A stretch of 64,000 nt of DNA from Hyphomonadaceae bacterium (GTDB lineage Bacteria; Pseudomonadota; Alphaproteobacteria; Caulobacterales; Hyphomonadaceae). Shown here one piece after another: positions 22,564 to 32,770 of this stretch. Location: NCBI GenBank assembly GCA_024743315.1, contig JANSWU010000006.1, positions 186,001-250,000 on the forward strand, given 5' to 3'. The notes beneath the pieces were generated by a model. The model ran no database searches and was not told the DNA's origin. It worked only from the letters and a program-made list of their open reading frames with translations. A program made the position numbers and the translations under genes. Numbering within the stretch: position 1 is the first letter of the stretch; every line of letters begins with the position of its first letter.

Positions 22564-22925
22564 CTGTCGACGCAGGCCGCATTATAGGCCGCGACGTCTT
22601 CATTCAGTGACACTACGAGCGCCTGCAAGGCGATTTCTTTTTCCATTAAGTCGGCTTTCAGCGTCTCATACTTGATCTTGGTCGCGTCTGCCTCGTCTGC
22701 ATTTGCATCACTGAAATGGCGCATGGCTTCAGCGTTTTCCCAGGCATCGCCAGCCGCTTCGACTTCATCGACCAGGGTCAGGCGCGTGTCGGCCAGGCTT
22801 TGCGCTTCGGCCTGACGTTCCTGCAGGGCCGAGGCCTGTTGGGCGCAACTCATCGCGCTGGCTTGCGGCGCGGCGAAGATGATCATGGCGGCAAGAGCGC
22901 CGAGGGAGGAAATCATTGGTTTCAT
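22560..22925 (-). CDS. Secreted small helical protein, 121 aa
   Basis: A signal peptide (KPMISSLGALAAMIIFAAPQASA) is followed by two cysteines bracketing a long helical region rich in Ala, Glu, Gln and Asp: SCAQQASALQERQAEAQSLA to NEDVAAYNAACVDS. The predicted hairpin closed by one disulfide would be a periplasmic coiled coil. AGAGA before 22925 supports this start over the longer frame. No family known. Confidence 0.62.
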   Translation of the reverse strand: MKPMISSLGALAAMIIFAAPQASAMSCAQQASALQERQAEAQSLADTRLTLVDEVEAAGDAWENAEAMRHFSDANADEADATKIKYETLKADLMEKEIALQALVVSLNEDVAAYNAACVDS

Positions 22926-23011
22926 ACATGTTTCTCTAGACAGAAGGACCTGAAGCCTGTCTGAACGTAAACGCCCCGATCTGGTCCAAAGTGTGACCAT
23001 TTCCGTGACAC

Positions 23012-24043
23012 TTAAGTGCGATCGGCCTTTGGCAAACGCTTGGGATCAGCAAAACTGTCGATCAGATTGAAGATCGCCGCGAAATCATCCAGCAATTCGC
23101 GCACCCGCTCAGGATTATCCAGCGGCGTGAACATCGAGCCTGGTTCGAACAGATCGCCGCCCTCAAGCGCGATCAACAGCTCATTATTCTTGAATGCGCA
23201 GCGCAACTTGCCGCCGCGAAAGACTTTTTCGAGCTCGATCAGGCGCTGCATCAGATCCGGGGTTAGCAGAAAGCGCGCTTCGACCTGATCGGTGCTGTAA
23301 ACTTCGAACGCGTCTTCAAACACGTTCGATTCCAGTTTCACGCGCTGCATGCCGCGTCGCCCACTGAAGCGATTGAAAAACCCAGCATCTCGCAGCACGA
23401 CCGTGCGTCCGAGGAAGTCCTTGTGGAAACGGAACCGCAAGCACTGACCATCAAAAACGGTCACCCAACGGGTGCGTGAGCGCCCGCGCGAGTCCGTGGT
23501 GCGCCGCCTTTCTTGCAGATTGGCCTCAAAGAACTCGAACGTCACGCCGCTGCGTTCACCAGTCAGACGATCCTCAAAGCTGGAGCGATCCCAATCCGGC
23601 ACCAGGCCTGCGGCGCGCAAGTCGACAATGCTATCCTGAACCCCGGGATCCGGATCAAAACGCATCCCGAAACGGGACGTGACCGGCTCAATAATCATCT
23701 GTTTGGCGCGCTTGCCAATCTGGTTCAGCGGACCGCGCCCGGCCCCGTGCACCGCAAAGCCAATAATCCCGGCGACAATGGCGAGCTGCGGCACCCGGAA
23801 GACAAAAAATCCGAAAATCACCCCAAGCAACGCCACCACGGCGCCAACCCATGACCAGCGCACGGAATTCTTGGCAGCGGCCTGTCGCTCTTCCTCCTTG
23901 GCCCGCAACGCCGGACGTAGTTCGTCCTGATAGACACGCGGGAAATCGGAAAAATCATCCGGCAGCCCGCGCATGGCGAGTTGGATTAGGGGATCAATGT
24001 CAGGGCCTGGATCATTTGGCCCGTCAGATGTCGGCGTAGACAT
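23012..24043 (-). CDS. DUF3137 family membrane protein
   Basis: A 343-residue protein with a soluble N-terminal helical part, two adjacent membrane helices (about 75-115), and a C-terminal domain with repeated strands such as [15 protein letters not shown] and [17 protein letters not shown]3137 proteins have this layout and no known role. GGAG before the ATG at 24043 makes the gene overlap the end of ilvD by 20 bases, suggesting translational coupling. Confidence 0.8.
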   Translation of the reverse strand: MSTPTSDGPNDPGPDIDPLIQLAMRGLPDDFSDFPRVYQDELRPALRAKEEERQAAAKNSVRWSWVGAVVALLGVIFGFFVFRVPQLAIVAGIIGFAVHGAGRGPLNQIGKRAKQMIIEPVTSRFGMRFDPDPGVQDSIVDLRAAGLVPDWDRSSFEDRLTGERSGVTFEFFEANLQERRRTTDSRGRSRTRWVTVFDGQCLRFRFHKDFLGRTVVLRDAGFFNRFSGRRGMQRVKLESNVFEDAFEVYSTDQVEARFLLTPDLMQRLIELEKVFRGGKLRCAFKNNELLIALEGGDLFEPGSMFTPLDNPERVRELLDDFAAIFNLIDSFADPKRLPKADRT

Positions 24044-25751
24044 GGCGTTCTCCGGCAAACCCTTCATGGGTTACCGCGCCTAGATGGGCAGGCCCGACCA
24101 ATTTGGCAAATTTTGACAGCGTACCATTGCCATAGGCGGTCACACGCGGCTTCCATTCGCGCTTGCGGTCTTCCAGTTCTGCCGGGGTCAGTTTGACGTC
24201 GATTGTGCCCGCCTCGGCATCAATGGTGATGACATCGCCGTCTTGGATGAGGCCAATAGGGCCGCCTTCCTGGGCCTCCGGGCCAACATGTCCGATACAG
24301 AAGCCGCGGGTTGCGCCAGAGAAGCGTCCATCCGTGATCAGGGCGACCTTATCGCCCATGCCCTGGCCGTAGATTGCCGCCGTGGTCGAGAGCATCTCGC
24401 GCATGCCGGGGCCACCTTTTGGGCCTTCATAGCGGATAACCAGAACATCGCCTTCTTTGTAGTCGCGATTTTCGACCGCCTTGAAACAGGCTTCCTCGCC
24501 GTCGAAAACACGGGCTGGCCCAGTGAATTGCAATTTTTCCAAACCCGCAACTTTCACAATCGCACCATCGGGCGCGAGCGAGCCCCAAAGCCCCACCACA
24601 CCGCCATTCTCGGTGATCGGCTTGCCAGCGGGATAGATCACTTTCTGGGTCTCATCGAAGCTCATCCCCTCGAGATAATCGCCCCAGCTCTTGCCCGTCA
24701 CCGTTAGGCAATCCGGATTGATAATCTTCTCATCCATCAGGGTCTTCATCAGCATCGGCACGCCGCCCGCCTCGCCGAAATCCTTGGCGACATAGTTTCC
24801 GCCGGGCTTCAGGTCAGCAATGTAAGGCGTGCGCTCGAACACTTCGGCAACATGACGAAGCGTGAATTCGACTCCGCATTCATGCGCCATGGCGGGCAGA
24901 TGCAAGGCCGCATTTGTCGAACCACCTGTGGCGGCAACCACAATCGCAGCATTCTCGAACGCTTCGCGGGTGCAGATCTCACGCGGGCGCAAATTCTTCT
25001 CGACCAGGCTCATCACGACGCGGCCGGACTCACGCGCATAGCCGTCGCGATCGGTCCACGGCGCCGGCATCGCAGAGGAGAGTGGTAGGGCCAGGCCGAT
25101 CGCTTCGCTGACGCAAGCCATGGTATTGGCGGTGAATTGGCCGCCACACGCGCCGTCACCAGGACAGGCAACTTTTTCCAGCGCACGCAGCTTGTCGTCG
25201 CTCATCTCATTCGAACCCGCCGCATGTGCGCCGACCGCCTCAAACACGTCGAGCACGGTAACATCCCGGCCCTCAAAACTGCCCGGCATGATCGAGCCGC
25301 CATAGAGGAAAACGGACGGCACGTTGAGGCGCAGCATCGCCATCATCATGCCTGGCAGCGACTTGTCACAGCCCGCCACCCCGACCAGCGCATCATAGGA
25401 ATGGCCGCGCATGGTCAGCTCGACCGTGTCCGCAATCCAGTCGCGACTGACCAAAGAGGACCGCATACCCTCGTGACCCATAGCGATCCCATCGGTCACG
25501 GTAATGGTGCAAAACTCGCGCGGCGTGCCGTCGGCGGCTTTGACGCCTTCTGACACTGCGTGAGCCTGACGCATCAGCGCGGTGTTGCACGGCGCCGCCT
25601 CATTCCAGCAGCTCGCCACGCCGACAAAGGGTTTCTTGATATCCTTGGTTGTCAGCCCCATCGCGTAATAATAGCTGCGGTGCGGGGCGCGCGCGGGACC
25701 TTCGGTCACGTGGCGGGAGGGGAGTCTGGATTTATCCCAAGTCTTACTCAT
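24024..25751 (-). CDS. ilvD: Dihydroxy-acid dehydratase
   Basis: A 575-residue iron-sulfur enzyme that dehydrates 2,3-dihydroxy acids in valine, leucine and isoleucine synthesis. Cluster ligands appear in [22 protein letters not shown] and CPGDGACGG. The active-site serine loop is [14 protein letters not shown]. The length is standard for the family. GAGG precedes the ATG. Upstream, 67 bases away, is the isoaspartyl peptidase gene. Confidence 0.96.
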   Translation of the reverse strand: MSKTWDKSRLPSRHVTEGPARAPHRSYYYAMGLTTKDIKKPFVGVASCWNEAAPCNTALMRQAHAVSEGVKAADGTPREFCTITVTDGIAMGHEGMRSSLVSRDWIADTVELTMRGHSYDALVGVAGCDKSLPGMMMAMLRLNVPSVFLYGGSIMPGSFEGRDVTVLDVFEAVGAHAAGSNEMSDDKLRALEKVACPGDGACGGQFTANTMACVSEAIGLALPLSSAMPAPWTDRDGYARESGRVVMSLVEKNLRPREICTREAFENAAIVVAATGGSTNAALHLPAMAHECGVEFTLRHVAEVFERTPYIADLKPGGNYVAKDFGEAGGVPMLMKTLMDEKIINPDCLTVTGKSWGDYLEGMSFDETQKVIYPAGKPITENGGVVGLWGSLAPDGAIVKVAGLEKLQFTGPARVFDGEEACFKAVENRDYKEGDVLVIRYEGPKGGPGMREMLSTTAAIYGQGMGDKVALITDGRFSGATRGFCIGHVGPEAQEGGPIGLIQDGDVITIDAEAGTIDVKLTPAELEDRKREWKPRVTAYGNGTLSKFAKLVGPAHLGAVTHEGFAGERHVYADI

Positions 25752-25818
25752 ATCGGCATTCCTCTATTGCGCCGAGCCTTAGCGATTTGGCGCGACGCTG
25801 TCACCCAGTGAAAAGGGT

Positions 25819-26832
25819 CTATTCTTGCTCAAAGATAGCAGTTTCCATCCCATCTGGGTCGATCATGCCGCGATACATGCCTTTTGAGTTGAAAACATAC
25901 TCATACTGGCCCTCGCCATCGATGACGACGACGCCGCCATCCCCGCCAAGCTCAGCGACCTGATCAAGTGCGCTCTGAGCCGCATCACCAACGCTTTCAC
26001 CAGCCAGCTCAACCCGCGCGCAAATCGTTTTGGCCACCGCGACGCGAATAAAGTATTCGCCATGCCCGGTGGCCGACACGGCGCAGACGCCGTTCTGGGC
26101 ATAAGTCGCGGCGCCGATCAGCGGCGAGTCGCCGATCCGGCCCGCTGCTTTCGCCGTCATGCCCCCGGTTGTGGTCGCCGCCGCGAGATTGCCGTCGGCA
26201 TCAATGGCCACCGCACCGACCGTGCCATGCCGGTCAGCGTCGGTGCGCTCACGTTCGCGCAAGACGCGCTCCAGGGAGTCCCGGCGCCGGTCAGTGTCAA
26301 AATAGGAATTGTCCACCATGTCGAGCCCAACACTCTCTGCAAAGGCGTCAGCGCCCGCCCCGGCGAACATCACATGCTCGGATTGATCCATTACGGCGCG
26401 CGCGGCGAGGATTGGATTCTTCACGCGTTTGACACCCGCCACCGCGCCGGCATCGCGCTGGTCGCCGCTCATGATTGAAGCATCGAGCTCATGCTCGGCG
26501 GTCGCGGTGAAGACCGCGCCTAGCCCGGCATTGAACAGCGGGTCGTCTTCCATCGGGATCACCGCGGCCTGGACCGCATCCACCGCGGAGCCACCATTGC
26601 GCAAGATTTCAGCCCCCGCCTCGAGCGCGGTTTCAAGCGCTGCCGTATACGCCGCTTCGCGCTCGGCGGTCATATTCTCACGTAGGATCACCCCGGCGCC
26701 GCCATGGATTACCAGTCGCCATTCAACTTGTTCGGGCGCAGACACGGGCGAGACCTCCTCTGCTGTTTCCTGGGCCGGCCCGGCACAGGCGGCCAAAGCC
26801 AGAGCTGCAAGAGCGATGACAGAACGAAGCAT
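25819..26832 (-). CDS. Isoaspartyl peptidase/L-asparaginase (Ntn hydrolase), lipoprotein
   Basis: A 337-residue precursor of the plant-type asparaginase family. The lipoprotein signal ends in LAAC (Cys16), so it acts outside the cytoplasm. LVIHGGAGVI starts the alpha part. The autocleavage site is the DRHGTVGAVAID segment, with the nucleophile Thr exposed after cleavage, and GNLAAATTTGGM follows as expected. It likely removes isoaspartyl residues or cuts asparagine. The ATG at 26832 has AGGAG six bases upstream and follows valS by 10 bases. Confidence 0.9.
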   Translation of the reverse strand: MLRSVIALAALALAACAGPAQETAEEVSPVSAPEQVEWRLVIHGGAGVILRENMTAEREAAYTAALETALEAGAEILRNGGSAVDAVQAAVIPMEDDPLFNAGLGAVFTATAEHELDASIMSGDQRDAGAVAGVKRVKNPILAARAVMDQSEHVMFAGAGADAFAESVGLDMVDNSYFDTDRRRDSLERVLRERERTDADRHGTVGAVAIDADGNLAAATTTGGMTAKAAGRIGDSPLIGAATYAQNGVCAVSATGHGEYFIRVAVAKTICARVELAGESVGDAAQSALDQVAELGGDGGVVVIDGEGQYEYVFNSKGMYRGMIDPDGMETAIFEQE

Positions 26833-26842
26833 GGAAGTCTCC

Positions 26843-29806
26843 TTACAGGGCGGCGAGTTGCTCCCGGGCGACGCTAAGCTTGTCACGCGTGCCCTGCAAG
26901 TCAGCCAGGCGTTCGCGCTGCTCGGCGACCACTTCTGGCGGCGCTTTGGCCACAAAGGCTTCATTTCCGAGCCTTTTCTCAAGCCCGGTAATTTCGCCGC
27001 CGAGCTTGCCAAGCTGTTTGTCGAGCCGGGCGATTTCCCCACCGGCATCGATCAGATCAGCAATCTCGAGCACAACGGTTGCTTCATCGACAACCGTTTT
27101 CACCGAGCCAGCTGGAGCCGCGTCGGCAAGCTCGAACTTCTCCAGCCGCGCCAGGCGCATGATGACATCCCGGTGCGCTTCGACACAGCGGGCCGTCTCC
27201 GCGTTGGCGCCGACCAGGCTGACCGGGACTTTCGCCCCTGCCGGGACGTTCACGTCGGCACGAACCGAGCGGATCTGAGAGATGATCTTCAGAACCCAAC
27301 CAAGTTCATCGGCCGCCGCGTCGTCGTGGAACGCCGCTTCCAGGCCTGGCCATTTCTGCTGCATCAGGAACTCGGAACGCTCCGCCGTCTGTTCCCAGAG
27401 CGCTTCGGTGATGAACGGCATGAAGGGGTGCAGCAGCGCAAAGATCCGTTCCAGCGTCCAGGTCAGGACGGATTGGACTTCGGCCTTTTCGGGGCTGTCT
27501 TCGCCCTGAAGATAGGGTTTGGAGAGCTCCAAATACCAGTCACAGAAGACATCCCAGACAAACCGATAGGCGGCATCCGCGGCGTCATTGAATCGATAAT
27601 CCTCAATCGCTTCGGAGACGTCCGCACAGCATTTGTACAGCTCGCCAATGATCCACTTGTTCAGCGCCAAGCCCAATGATGACGGGTTTACCGGCGTGTC
27701 GAACCCGGCCTCGTACATTTGTGCGAACCGCGTCGCGCTCCATAATTTGGAGCCGAAATTTCGATAGCCGGCGACCCGGTCAACCGACAGATTGATGTCA
27801 CGCCCCTTGGTCGCCATGGCGGCGAGCGTGAAGCGCAACGCATCCGCGCCGTATGCCTCGAACCCTTGTGGGTAGCGTTTGCGCGTTGCTTTCTCGACTT
27901 GCGGGGCTTTCTCCGGTTGGCGCAGGCCCGTGGTGCGTTTGGCGACCAGCGCATCCGCGCCGATGCCATCGATGAGATCCACCGGATCGATGACATTGCC
28001 TTCAGACTTGGACATCTTCTTGCCGTTCTCGTCGCGAACGATGGCGTGAATATAGACATCCTTGAACGGCACTTCCCCATCCATGAACTTGATGCCGAGC
28101 ATCATCATCCGCGCGACCCAGAAGAAAATGATGTCAAACGCGGTGACCAGGGTCGCGCCGGGATAGAAGGCTTTCAGGCCTTCCGTCTCCTCAGGCCAGC
28201 CTTGGGTGGAGAAGGGCCAGAGTCCGGAGCTGAACCACGTGTCGAGGACGTCTTCGTCTTGCGTTAGAGCTGCGCCGTCGCCCGCCATCGCCTGTGCTTC
28301 CGCCTCAGTCGCTGCGCAGTAATGATTACCGTCATCATCATACCAAACGGGGATCCGATGACCCCACCAGAGTTGGCGGGAGATGCACCAGGGCTCGATA
28401 TTCTCCATCCAATTGTAATAGGTCCGGTCCCAATTTTCCGGGACGAACTTGGTCCGGCCCTCGCGCACCGCTGCAATGGCGGGCTTGGCCAGGGTTTCGG
28501 CATCAACGAACCATTGATCGGTCAGCATCGGCTCGATGACGACGCCGGAACGGTCGCCAAAGGGCTGCATGATCTTCTTGTTCTCGACATAAGGGATGAG
28601 CGGAGCCTCGGCATCCTCATCCTTGTGCTGCGGATCGGCAATCATCACTGCATTGCCCTCTGCGGTAATGTCCGCAACAACCGCCTTGCGCGCTTCAAAC
28701 CGATCCAGCCCGCGATACTGGTCAGGCACCAGGTTCATCGCCGCGATCTTGGCTTCGTCAAACCCCTCCTTGCCTTCCGCGATGCGCTGCGCGACGGCGG
28801 CAACCTCTGCATAGGCCGGACCGTCCGCGCGCATCTGCCCGCGCTCATCCATCAGCGCATACATCGGAATATTGCCGCGCTTGGCGACTTGATAGTCATT
28901 GAAATCATGCGCGCCGGTAATCTTCACCGCGCCCGAGCCGAAATCCGGATCGGGATATTCATCAGTGATAATCGGGATCAGGCGGCGATGTTCTTTTGGT
29001 CCGACCGGAATCTCGCACAGTTTTCCAACAATCGGCGCGTAACGTTCATCAGACGGATGCACCGCGACGGCGCCGTCGCCGAGCATGGTTTCCGGCCGGG
29101 TCGTGGCGATCGAGATATAATCACGCTCTTCTTCCAGCGTGACATTCCCGTCCTCGTCTTTCTCGACATAGGTATAGGTTTCGCCGCCCGCGAGCGGGTA
29201 TTTGAAGTGCCACATATGGCCGTCGACTTCCTTGTTCTCGACTTCGAGATTGGAAATCGCGGTCTGGAAATGCGGGTCCCAATTGACCAGGCGTTTGGCG
29301 CGATAAATCAGGCCCTCATTGTAGAGGTCGACGAAGACTTTATTGACCGCCCGGTTCATCTCCTCGTCGAGGGTGAACTTGGTGTTCTCCCAATCGCAAG
29401 AGGCGCCCAGCCGTTTCAATTGGTTGAGGATTGTTCCGCCAGATTCCTCTTTCCATTCCCAAACCTTGTCTATGAAGGCCTCTCGGCCCATTGACCGGCG
29501 ATCCTGATTGCCGCTCGCTGCCAATTGGCGCTCGACGACCATTTGTGTGGCGATGCCGGCATGGTCCATGCCCGGCTGCCAGCGGACATTCTTGCCGCGC
29601 ATCCGTTCAAACCGGCAAAGAATGTCCTGGATCGTATTGTTGAGCGCGTGCCCCATATGCAGGCTGCCCGTGACATTGGGCGGCGGGATCATGATTGCAT
29701 AGGGCTCGGCCGCGGTGTCCATGCTCGGCCGGAAACAGCCCGCCTCTTCCCAGCGCTTATAGATGCGCTGCTCATGGGCTTTGGGGTCAAAACGCTGGTC
29801 GATCAT
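26843..29806 (-). CDS. valS: Valyl-tRNA synthetase
   Basis: A 987-residue class I synthetase. The HIGH motif is LHMGH near residue 51. The KMSKS loop is KMSKSEGN near 595. The editing domain lies between them (TTRPETMLGD, GSGAVKITGAHDFND). The anticodon-binding helical domain and the C-terminal coiled coil (LDKQLGKLGGEITGLEKRLG) complete it. In order on the minus strand, popZ lies upstream and the peptidase gene 10 bases downstream. Confidence 0.97.
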   Translation of the reverse strand: MIDQRFDPKAHEQRIYKRWEEAGCFRPSMDTAAEPYAIMIPPPNVTGSLHMGHALNNTIQDILCRFERMRGKNVRWQPGMDHAGIATQMVVERQLAASGNQDRRSMGREAFIDKVWEWKEESGGTILNQLKRLGASCDWENTKFTLDEEMNRAVNKVFVDLYNEGLIYRAKRLVNWDPHFQTAISNLEVENKEVDGHMWHFKYPLAGGETYTYVEKDEDGNVTLEEERDYISIATTRPETMLGDGAVAVHPSDERYAPIVGKLCEIPVGPKEHRRLIPIITDEYPDPDFGSGAVKITGAHDFNDYQVAKRGNIPMYALMDERGQMRADGPAYAEVAAVAQRIAEGKEGFDEAKIAAMNLVPDQYRGLDRFEARKAVVADITAEGNAVMIADPQHKDEDAEAPLIPYVENKKIMQPFGDRSGVVIEPMLTDQWFVDAETLAKPAIAAVREGRTKFVPENWDRTYYNWMENIEPWCISRQLWWGHRIPVWYDDDGNHYCAATEAEAQAMAGDGAALTQDEDVLDTWFSSGLWPFSTQGWPEETEGLKAFYPGATLVTAFDIIFFWVARMMMLGIKFMDGEVPFKDVYIHAIVRDENGKKMSKSEGNVIDPVDLIDGIGADALVAKRTTGLRQPEKAPQVEKATRKRYPQGFEAYGADALRFTLAAMATKGRDINLSVDRVAGYRNFGSKLWSATRFAQMYEAGFDTPVNPSSLGLALNKWIIGELYKCCADVSEAIEDYRFNDAADAAYRFVWDVFCDWYLELSKPYLQGEDSPEKAEVQSVLTWTLERIFALLHPFMPFITEALWEQTAERSEFLMQQKWPGLEAAFHDDAAADELGWVLKIISQIRSVRADVNVPAGAKVPVSLVGANAETARCVEAHRDVIMRLARLEKFELADAAPAGSVKTVVDEATVVLEIADLIDAGGEIARLDKQLGKLGGEITGLEKRLGNEAFVAKAPPEVVAEQRERLADLQGTRDKLSVAREQLAAL

Positions 29807-29837
29807 CGTGTGCGGTCCGGTCGGTCAATAACAAATG

Positions 29838-29864
29838 AAAAAGGCGCGCCATTTCTGGCGCGCC
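29838..29864 (-). terminator. Intrinsic terminator after popZ
   Basis: GGCGCGCC at 29843-29850 pairs with GGCGCGCC at 29857-29864 around ATTTCT. On the minus strand five T residues follow (29842-29838). It stops popZ transcription before valS. Confidence 0.85.
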
Positions 29865-29893
29865 CGTCTCTTTAGCAGAGGATTTGTGCGGGT

Positions 29894-30556
29894 CTAGCCA
29901 GCCATGCGTGCAATTCGCTGCACTTCGGCTTCCACATGCTTCTCGACAATCCCTGGCAGGTTTTCGTCGAGCCATTCTTTCAGCATCGGGCGCATCATCT
30001 CGCGCACGAGGCCTTCAATCGTGGTGGCGCCGCCGGCTTCTTCGCCAAACTCGACATTTGAGAGCAGTTTGCTCAATGCGCCAGCGGCAGCGGTTACAGT
30101 GGCTGTATCGGTCAATGGGGCGGCCTTGGCTGTCATTGCGACCTCCTCTTGGATTTCTGGTTCTGGCTGTGGCTCCGGGACGGGCTCGAACGCATCCTCA
30201 ACCGGAGCGGCTTCGGCCTCAGCAAAGTCCTCGACGCCTTCAAAATCGTCGCTCTCGAAGGTTTCGAAACTGTCCTCTTCAACAACAAAGTCGAATTCGT
30301 CCTCGGCCGCAGCGGCGGCTTCCAACTCTTCTGTCGCCTCATCCATAGATTGGCTGATCGCGGCGAGCACGTCTTCTTCGCTCTCGATCCCGGCTGTATC
30401 CGGTTCGGCCTCCATCATGTCATCGTCAAAAACGCCGGAATCGTCCAGTGCTTCCGGTTCTGCTGTCGCTTGAGGCGTATCATCGTCTGCAATGATTTTT
30501 CGGATGGAAGAGAGAATTTCTTCCATGGTCGGTTCTTTTTGTGCTTGCTCCGCCAT
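29894..30556 (-). CDS. popZ: Polar organising protein PopZ-like (DUF2497)
   Basis: A 220-residue protein. The N-terminal helix EPTMEEILSSIRKIIADDD is the hallmark of PopZ-type proteins; it binds client proteins such as ParA and ParB in Caulobacter. A long acidic, proline-rich disordered linker (about 27-140) is followed by C-terminal helices (LSKLLSN, TTIEGLVREMMRPMLKEWLDENLPGIVEKHVEAEVQRIA) that build the polar network. The position next to valS and a TolC gene matches what I recall for Caulobacter. An ATG four codons earlier (30568) is also possible. A GATTC site, the type methylated by CcrM, lies at 30570-30574. Confidence 0.88.
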   Translation of the reverse strand: MAEQAQKEPTMEEILSSIRKIIADDDTPQATAEPEALDDSGVFDDDMMEAEPDTAGIESEEDVLAAISQSMDEATEELEAAAAAEDEFDFVVEEDSFETFESDDFEGVEDFAEAEAAPVEDAFEPVPEPQPEPEIQEEVAMTAKAAPLTDTATVTAAAGALSKLLSNVEFGEEAGGATTIEGLVREMMRPMLKEWLDENLPGIVEKHVEAEVQRIARMAG

Positions 30557-30659
30557 AGCCGGTCCCATTGATTCTGCTTCTATTAACCGGCTACTCTAGC
30601 TCGGTTAACAAGCGATTACGACGTTAACTATCATGCGTGGCGGGTAAAACCCAGACAGT

Positions 30660-31970
30660 TTAGAAGGAAAGCTGTCCCATGGCGCGCAGCAATTGGTGAG
30701 TGGCGACATAGGCGTCGCGCTGGGCATTGATCAGGCCAAGTCGCGCTTCCAGCAATTGTTGCTCCTGATCCAACACGTCGAGCGTGGTTCGGGTGCCAAC
30801 ACTGAGCTCCTCCTGTGCGCCTTCATAAGCGATCTCTGCGGCTTCAACCTGACGCTCTGACGCGGTGATCGCTTGCTCTGCGGCAATATTGCTATACCAG
30901 GCTTGAGCCACATTGGCAGTGATTTGGCGTTCGCCTGTCACCGTTTGCAAACGCGCCTGATCACGTTCAAGGCGTGCCGCCCGCACCCGGCTTCTTAAAA
31001 CACCGCCTTGAAATAAAGGCACGCTGGCCTGAGCGATCAGACGCAGTTGCGTGTCGCGATAATCGGCTGGCGGCAAATCGACTTGCCCGAAAATCGGAGA
31101 GAATTCCGTCGCCTCCTGATCGTAAGTGTATTGTACGCCAGCCGTGCCGACGAGCGACACACTGGGGCGGCTTTCGCCCTTGGCAGCTCGAACCGCTTCT
31201 TGCGCCGCCCGCTCCGCCTGACGCAGGGCCTTCAGATCCGGGCTCTCCGCGAGCGCGGTCTGTAAAGCGAGTTCATAAGCTTCGGGAAGGGTTGGCGCCT
31301 CAGGCACTGGCGCGAGTTCACCCGCAGGTTGGCCAACAAAGACTTCATATACGGCCAAGGAGGCCTGCAACTGCGCTTCGGCCCCGGCCAATGATGCTCG
31401 TGCGCCCTGCAAACGGGCTTCGGCTTGTTTGACGTCTGTGCGGGTCGCAAAACCGACCTCGAAACGATCCGTGGCTGCCCGCAATTGTTCTTCCAGCAAG
31501 GTCACACTATTGGCGCGAATGCGGATTGCCTCTCGGTCTCGGATGACATCGACATAGGCGGTGACAACATCGAGAATGAGATCTTGCGAGACGCCGTCAA
31601 ATTGAGCATCCGCTGCAAGAATCCCAGCTTGTGCCTGGTCTATCCCGGCATCAATTCGACCGCCTGTATATAGGGGGAGCGATGCCTGCAATTGCGCTGA
31701 TGAAATCGGACGATCGCCGAGCCCAAACGCTGTTGGTTGCGTGGTGTCGAGCGACTCATACCCAGCCGATCCTGACAAATCGATCGATGGTGCTTTTGCG
31801 CCACGGGCTTGATTAAACTGTTCGCGGGCCACACCGAGATCCGCACGTTGTGCTTCCAGCACTGGATTAGTTTGGAAAGCGAGATCCAAGGCCTCTTGCA
31901 GTGTTTCGGACTGTGATGGCAGCGCCAAGACCAGAGCCGAGAACGAAATCAACACAGATTTGCGGAGCAT
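30660..31970 (-). CDS. TolC family outer membrane efflux/secretion protein
   Basis: A 436-residue outer membrane channel of the TolC type with an N-terminal signal peptide (LISFSALVLALPSQS). The two repeated halves show the long-helix pattern, with ETLQEALDLAFQTNPVLEAQRADLG in the first and a related PEAYELALQTALAESPDLKALRQ in the second. It could serve the type I secretion pair at 35.7-38.8 kb, although it is not in the same operon. AAGAGG lies upstream of the ATG at 31970; the longer frame from 32033 lacks one. Confidence 0.9.
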   Translation of the reverse strand: MLRKSVLISFSALVLALPSQSETLQEALDLAFQTNPVLEAQRADLGVAREQFNQARGAKAPSIDLSGSAGYESLDTTQPTAFGLGDRPISSAQLQASLPLYTGGRIDAGIDQAQAGILAADAQFDGVSQDLILDVVTAYVDVIRDREAIRIRANSVTLLEEQLRAATDRFEVGFATRTDVKQAEARLQGARASLAGAEAQLQASLAVYEVFVGQPAGELAPVPEAPTLPEAYELALQTALAESPDLKALRQAERAAQEAVRAAKGESRPSVSLVGTAGVQYTYDQEATEFSPIFGQVDLPPADYRDTQLRLIAQASVPLFQGGVLRSRVRAARLERDQARLQTVTGERQITANVAQAWYSNIAAEQAITASERQVEAAEIAYEGAQEELSVGTRTTLDVLDQEQQLLEARLGLINAQRDAYVATHQLLRAMGQLSF

Positions 31971-32059
31971 GAAGGACCTCTTTTGTACACCCAGATGCTC
32001 AGTATCTAATGTGCCTTTGCAAAAAGTGAACACCGTTCACCTCGATGGCGAGTTTGAGA

Positions 32060-32713
32060 TTAGATCTTCCCCGTTAGCATGGCGTACAGCACTGATGCGC
32101 GGGTCTGAAACGGGCTGAGGACCTTCCCTTTTGACCAAGCATGTCGCAAGCGAAAATGCGCTGCAACCGGGCGAAGCGCAGCCGGAATCCGTCGCGGCTT
32201 AGTCGGGTTTGCGGGGGCACCCCGTCGCAACGCCGCCCACTGGCGCGCCAAGTCGCGCAGTGGGTCATCGATTAGGTCTTCGGCACCTATCACATGGCTG
32301 GCCTCAGTCAGGAGCAAGTGTTCTGGCTCGACAAACCGGTCTTCCTGAAGAAATGCCTTCTCATGTTCATCGATCATCCTTTGGAGGTTTGAAACACGTA
32401 GTTTGTTGGCGTTCAGCAAATCCGACATGGCGATCACAACGTCGTGCTGGCGCACCTCTTCACGACCCAGCTCGTCGAGCGCGTCTCGCCACCATTGAAA
32501 GCGGATATTCCCAAGGGTCGCGTCTGTCACCGCGACCCTCACGCGCGCCAATTCATAGTAAAACGCATACAGCACGATCAACACATCGCGAACGGTCTGA
32601 ACCGCATACCGACTGGACAGCCAGCGCTCCTCATCGACGCTTCGAATCCGTTGATCAAGCCGCGCGACAATTTCTTTCAGAGAATCACTGGCAGGACTGG
32701 TCATGGAACCCAT
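32060..32713 (-). CDS. Squalene/phytoene synthase-like protein without Asp-rich motifs
   Basis: A 217-residue all-helical protein with the trans-isoprenyl synthase signature LYAFYYELARVRVAVTDATLGNIRFQWWRDALDEL. Catalytic synthases carry two DxxxD sites for metal; I see neither, and the protein is shorter than the usual 270-350 residues. It matches better the NDUFAF6-like branch, which in mitochondria helps assemble complex I. A second ATG nine bases downstream could be the true start. It diverges from sodB. Confidence 0.72.
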   Translation of the reverse strand: MGSMTSPASDSLKEIVARLDQRIRSVDEERWLSSRYAVQTVRDVLIVLYAFYYELARVRVAVTDATLGNIRFQWWRDALDELGREEVRQHDVVIAMSDLLNANKLRVSNLQRMIDEHEKAFLQEDRFVEPEHLLLTEASHVIGAEDLIDDPLRDLARQWAALRRGAPANPTKPRRIPAALRPVAAHFRLRHAWSKGKVLSPFQTRASVLYAMLTGKI

Positions 32714-32770
32714 ATCTGTGGCAAAGGCTGCGCAGAAACAGCGATAAAATTCTTCAAGGAGACCAATGAC

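Noticed and set aside
26429-27679. 416-aa plus-strand ORF over the peptidase/valS junction
   Set aside because: Spans two well-supported minus-strand genes and has no domain.
28322-29494. 390-aa plus-strand ORF inside valS
   Set aside because: Antisense to the valS editing and catalytic regions; long antisense frames are common in GC-rich genes.
30583-30627. Three TTAAC motifs upstream of popZ as CtrA sites
   Set aside because: The spacing between them is 18 and 15 bases, not the TTAA-N7-TTAA of a full CtrA site, and TTAAC is short enough to occur by chance.
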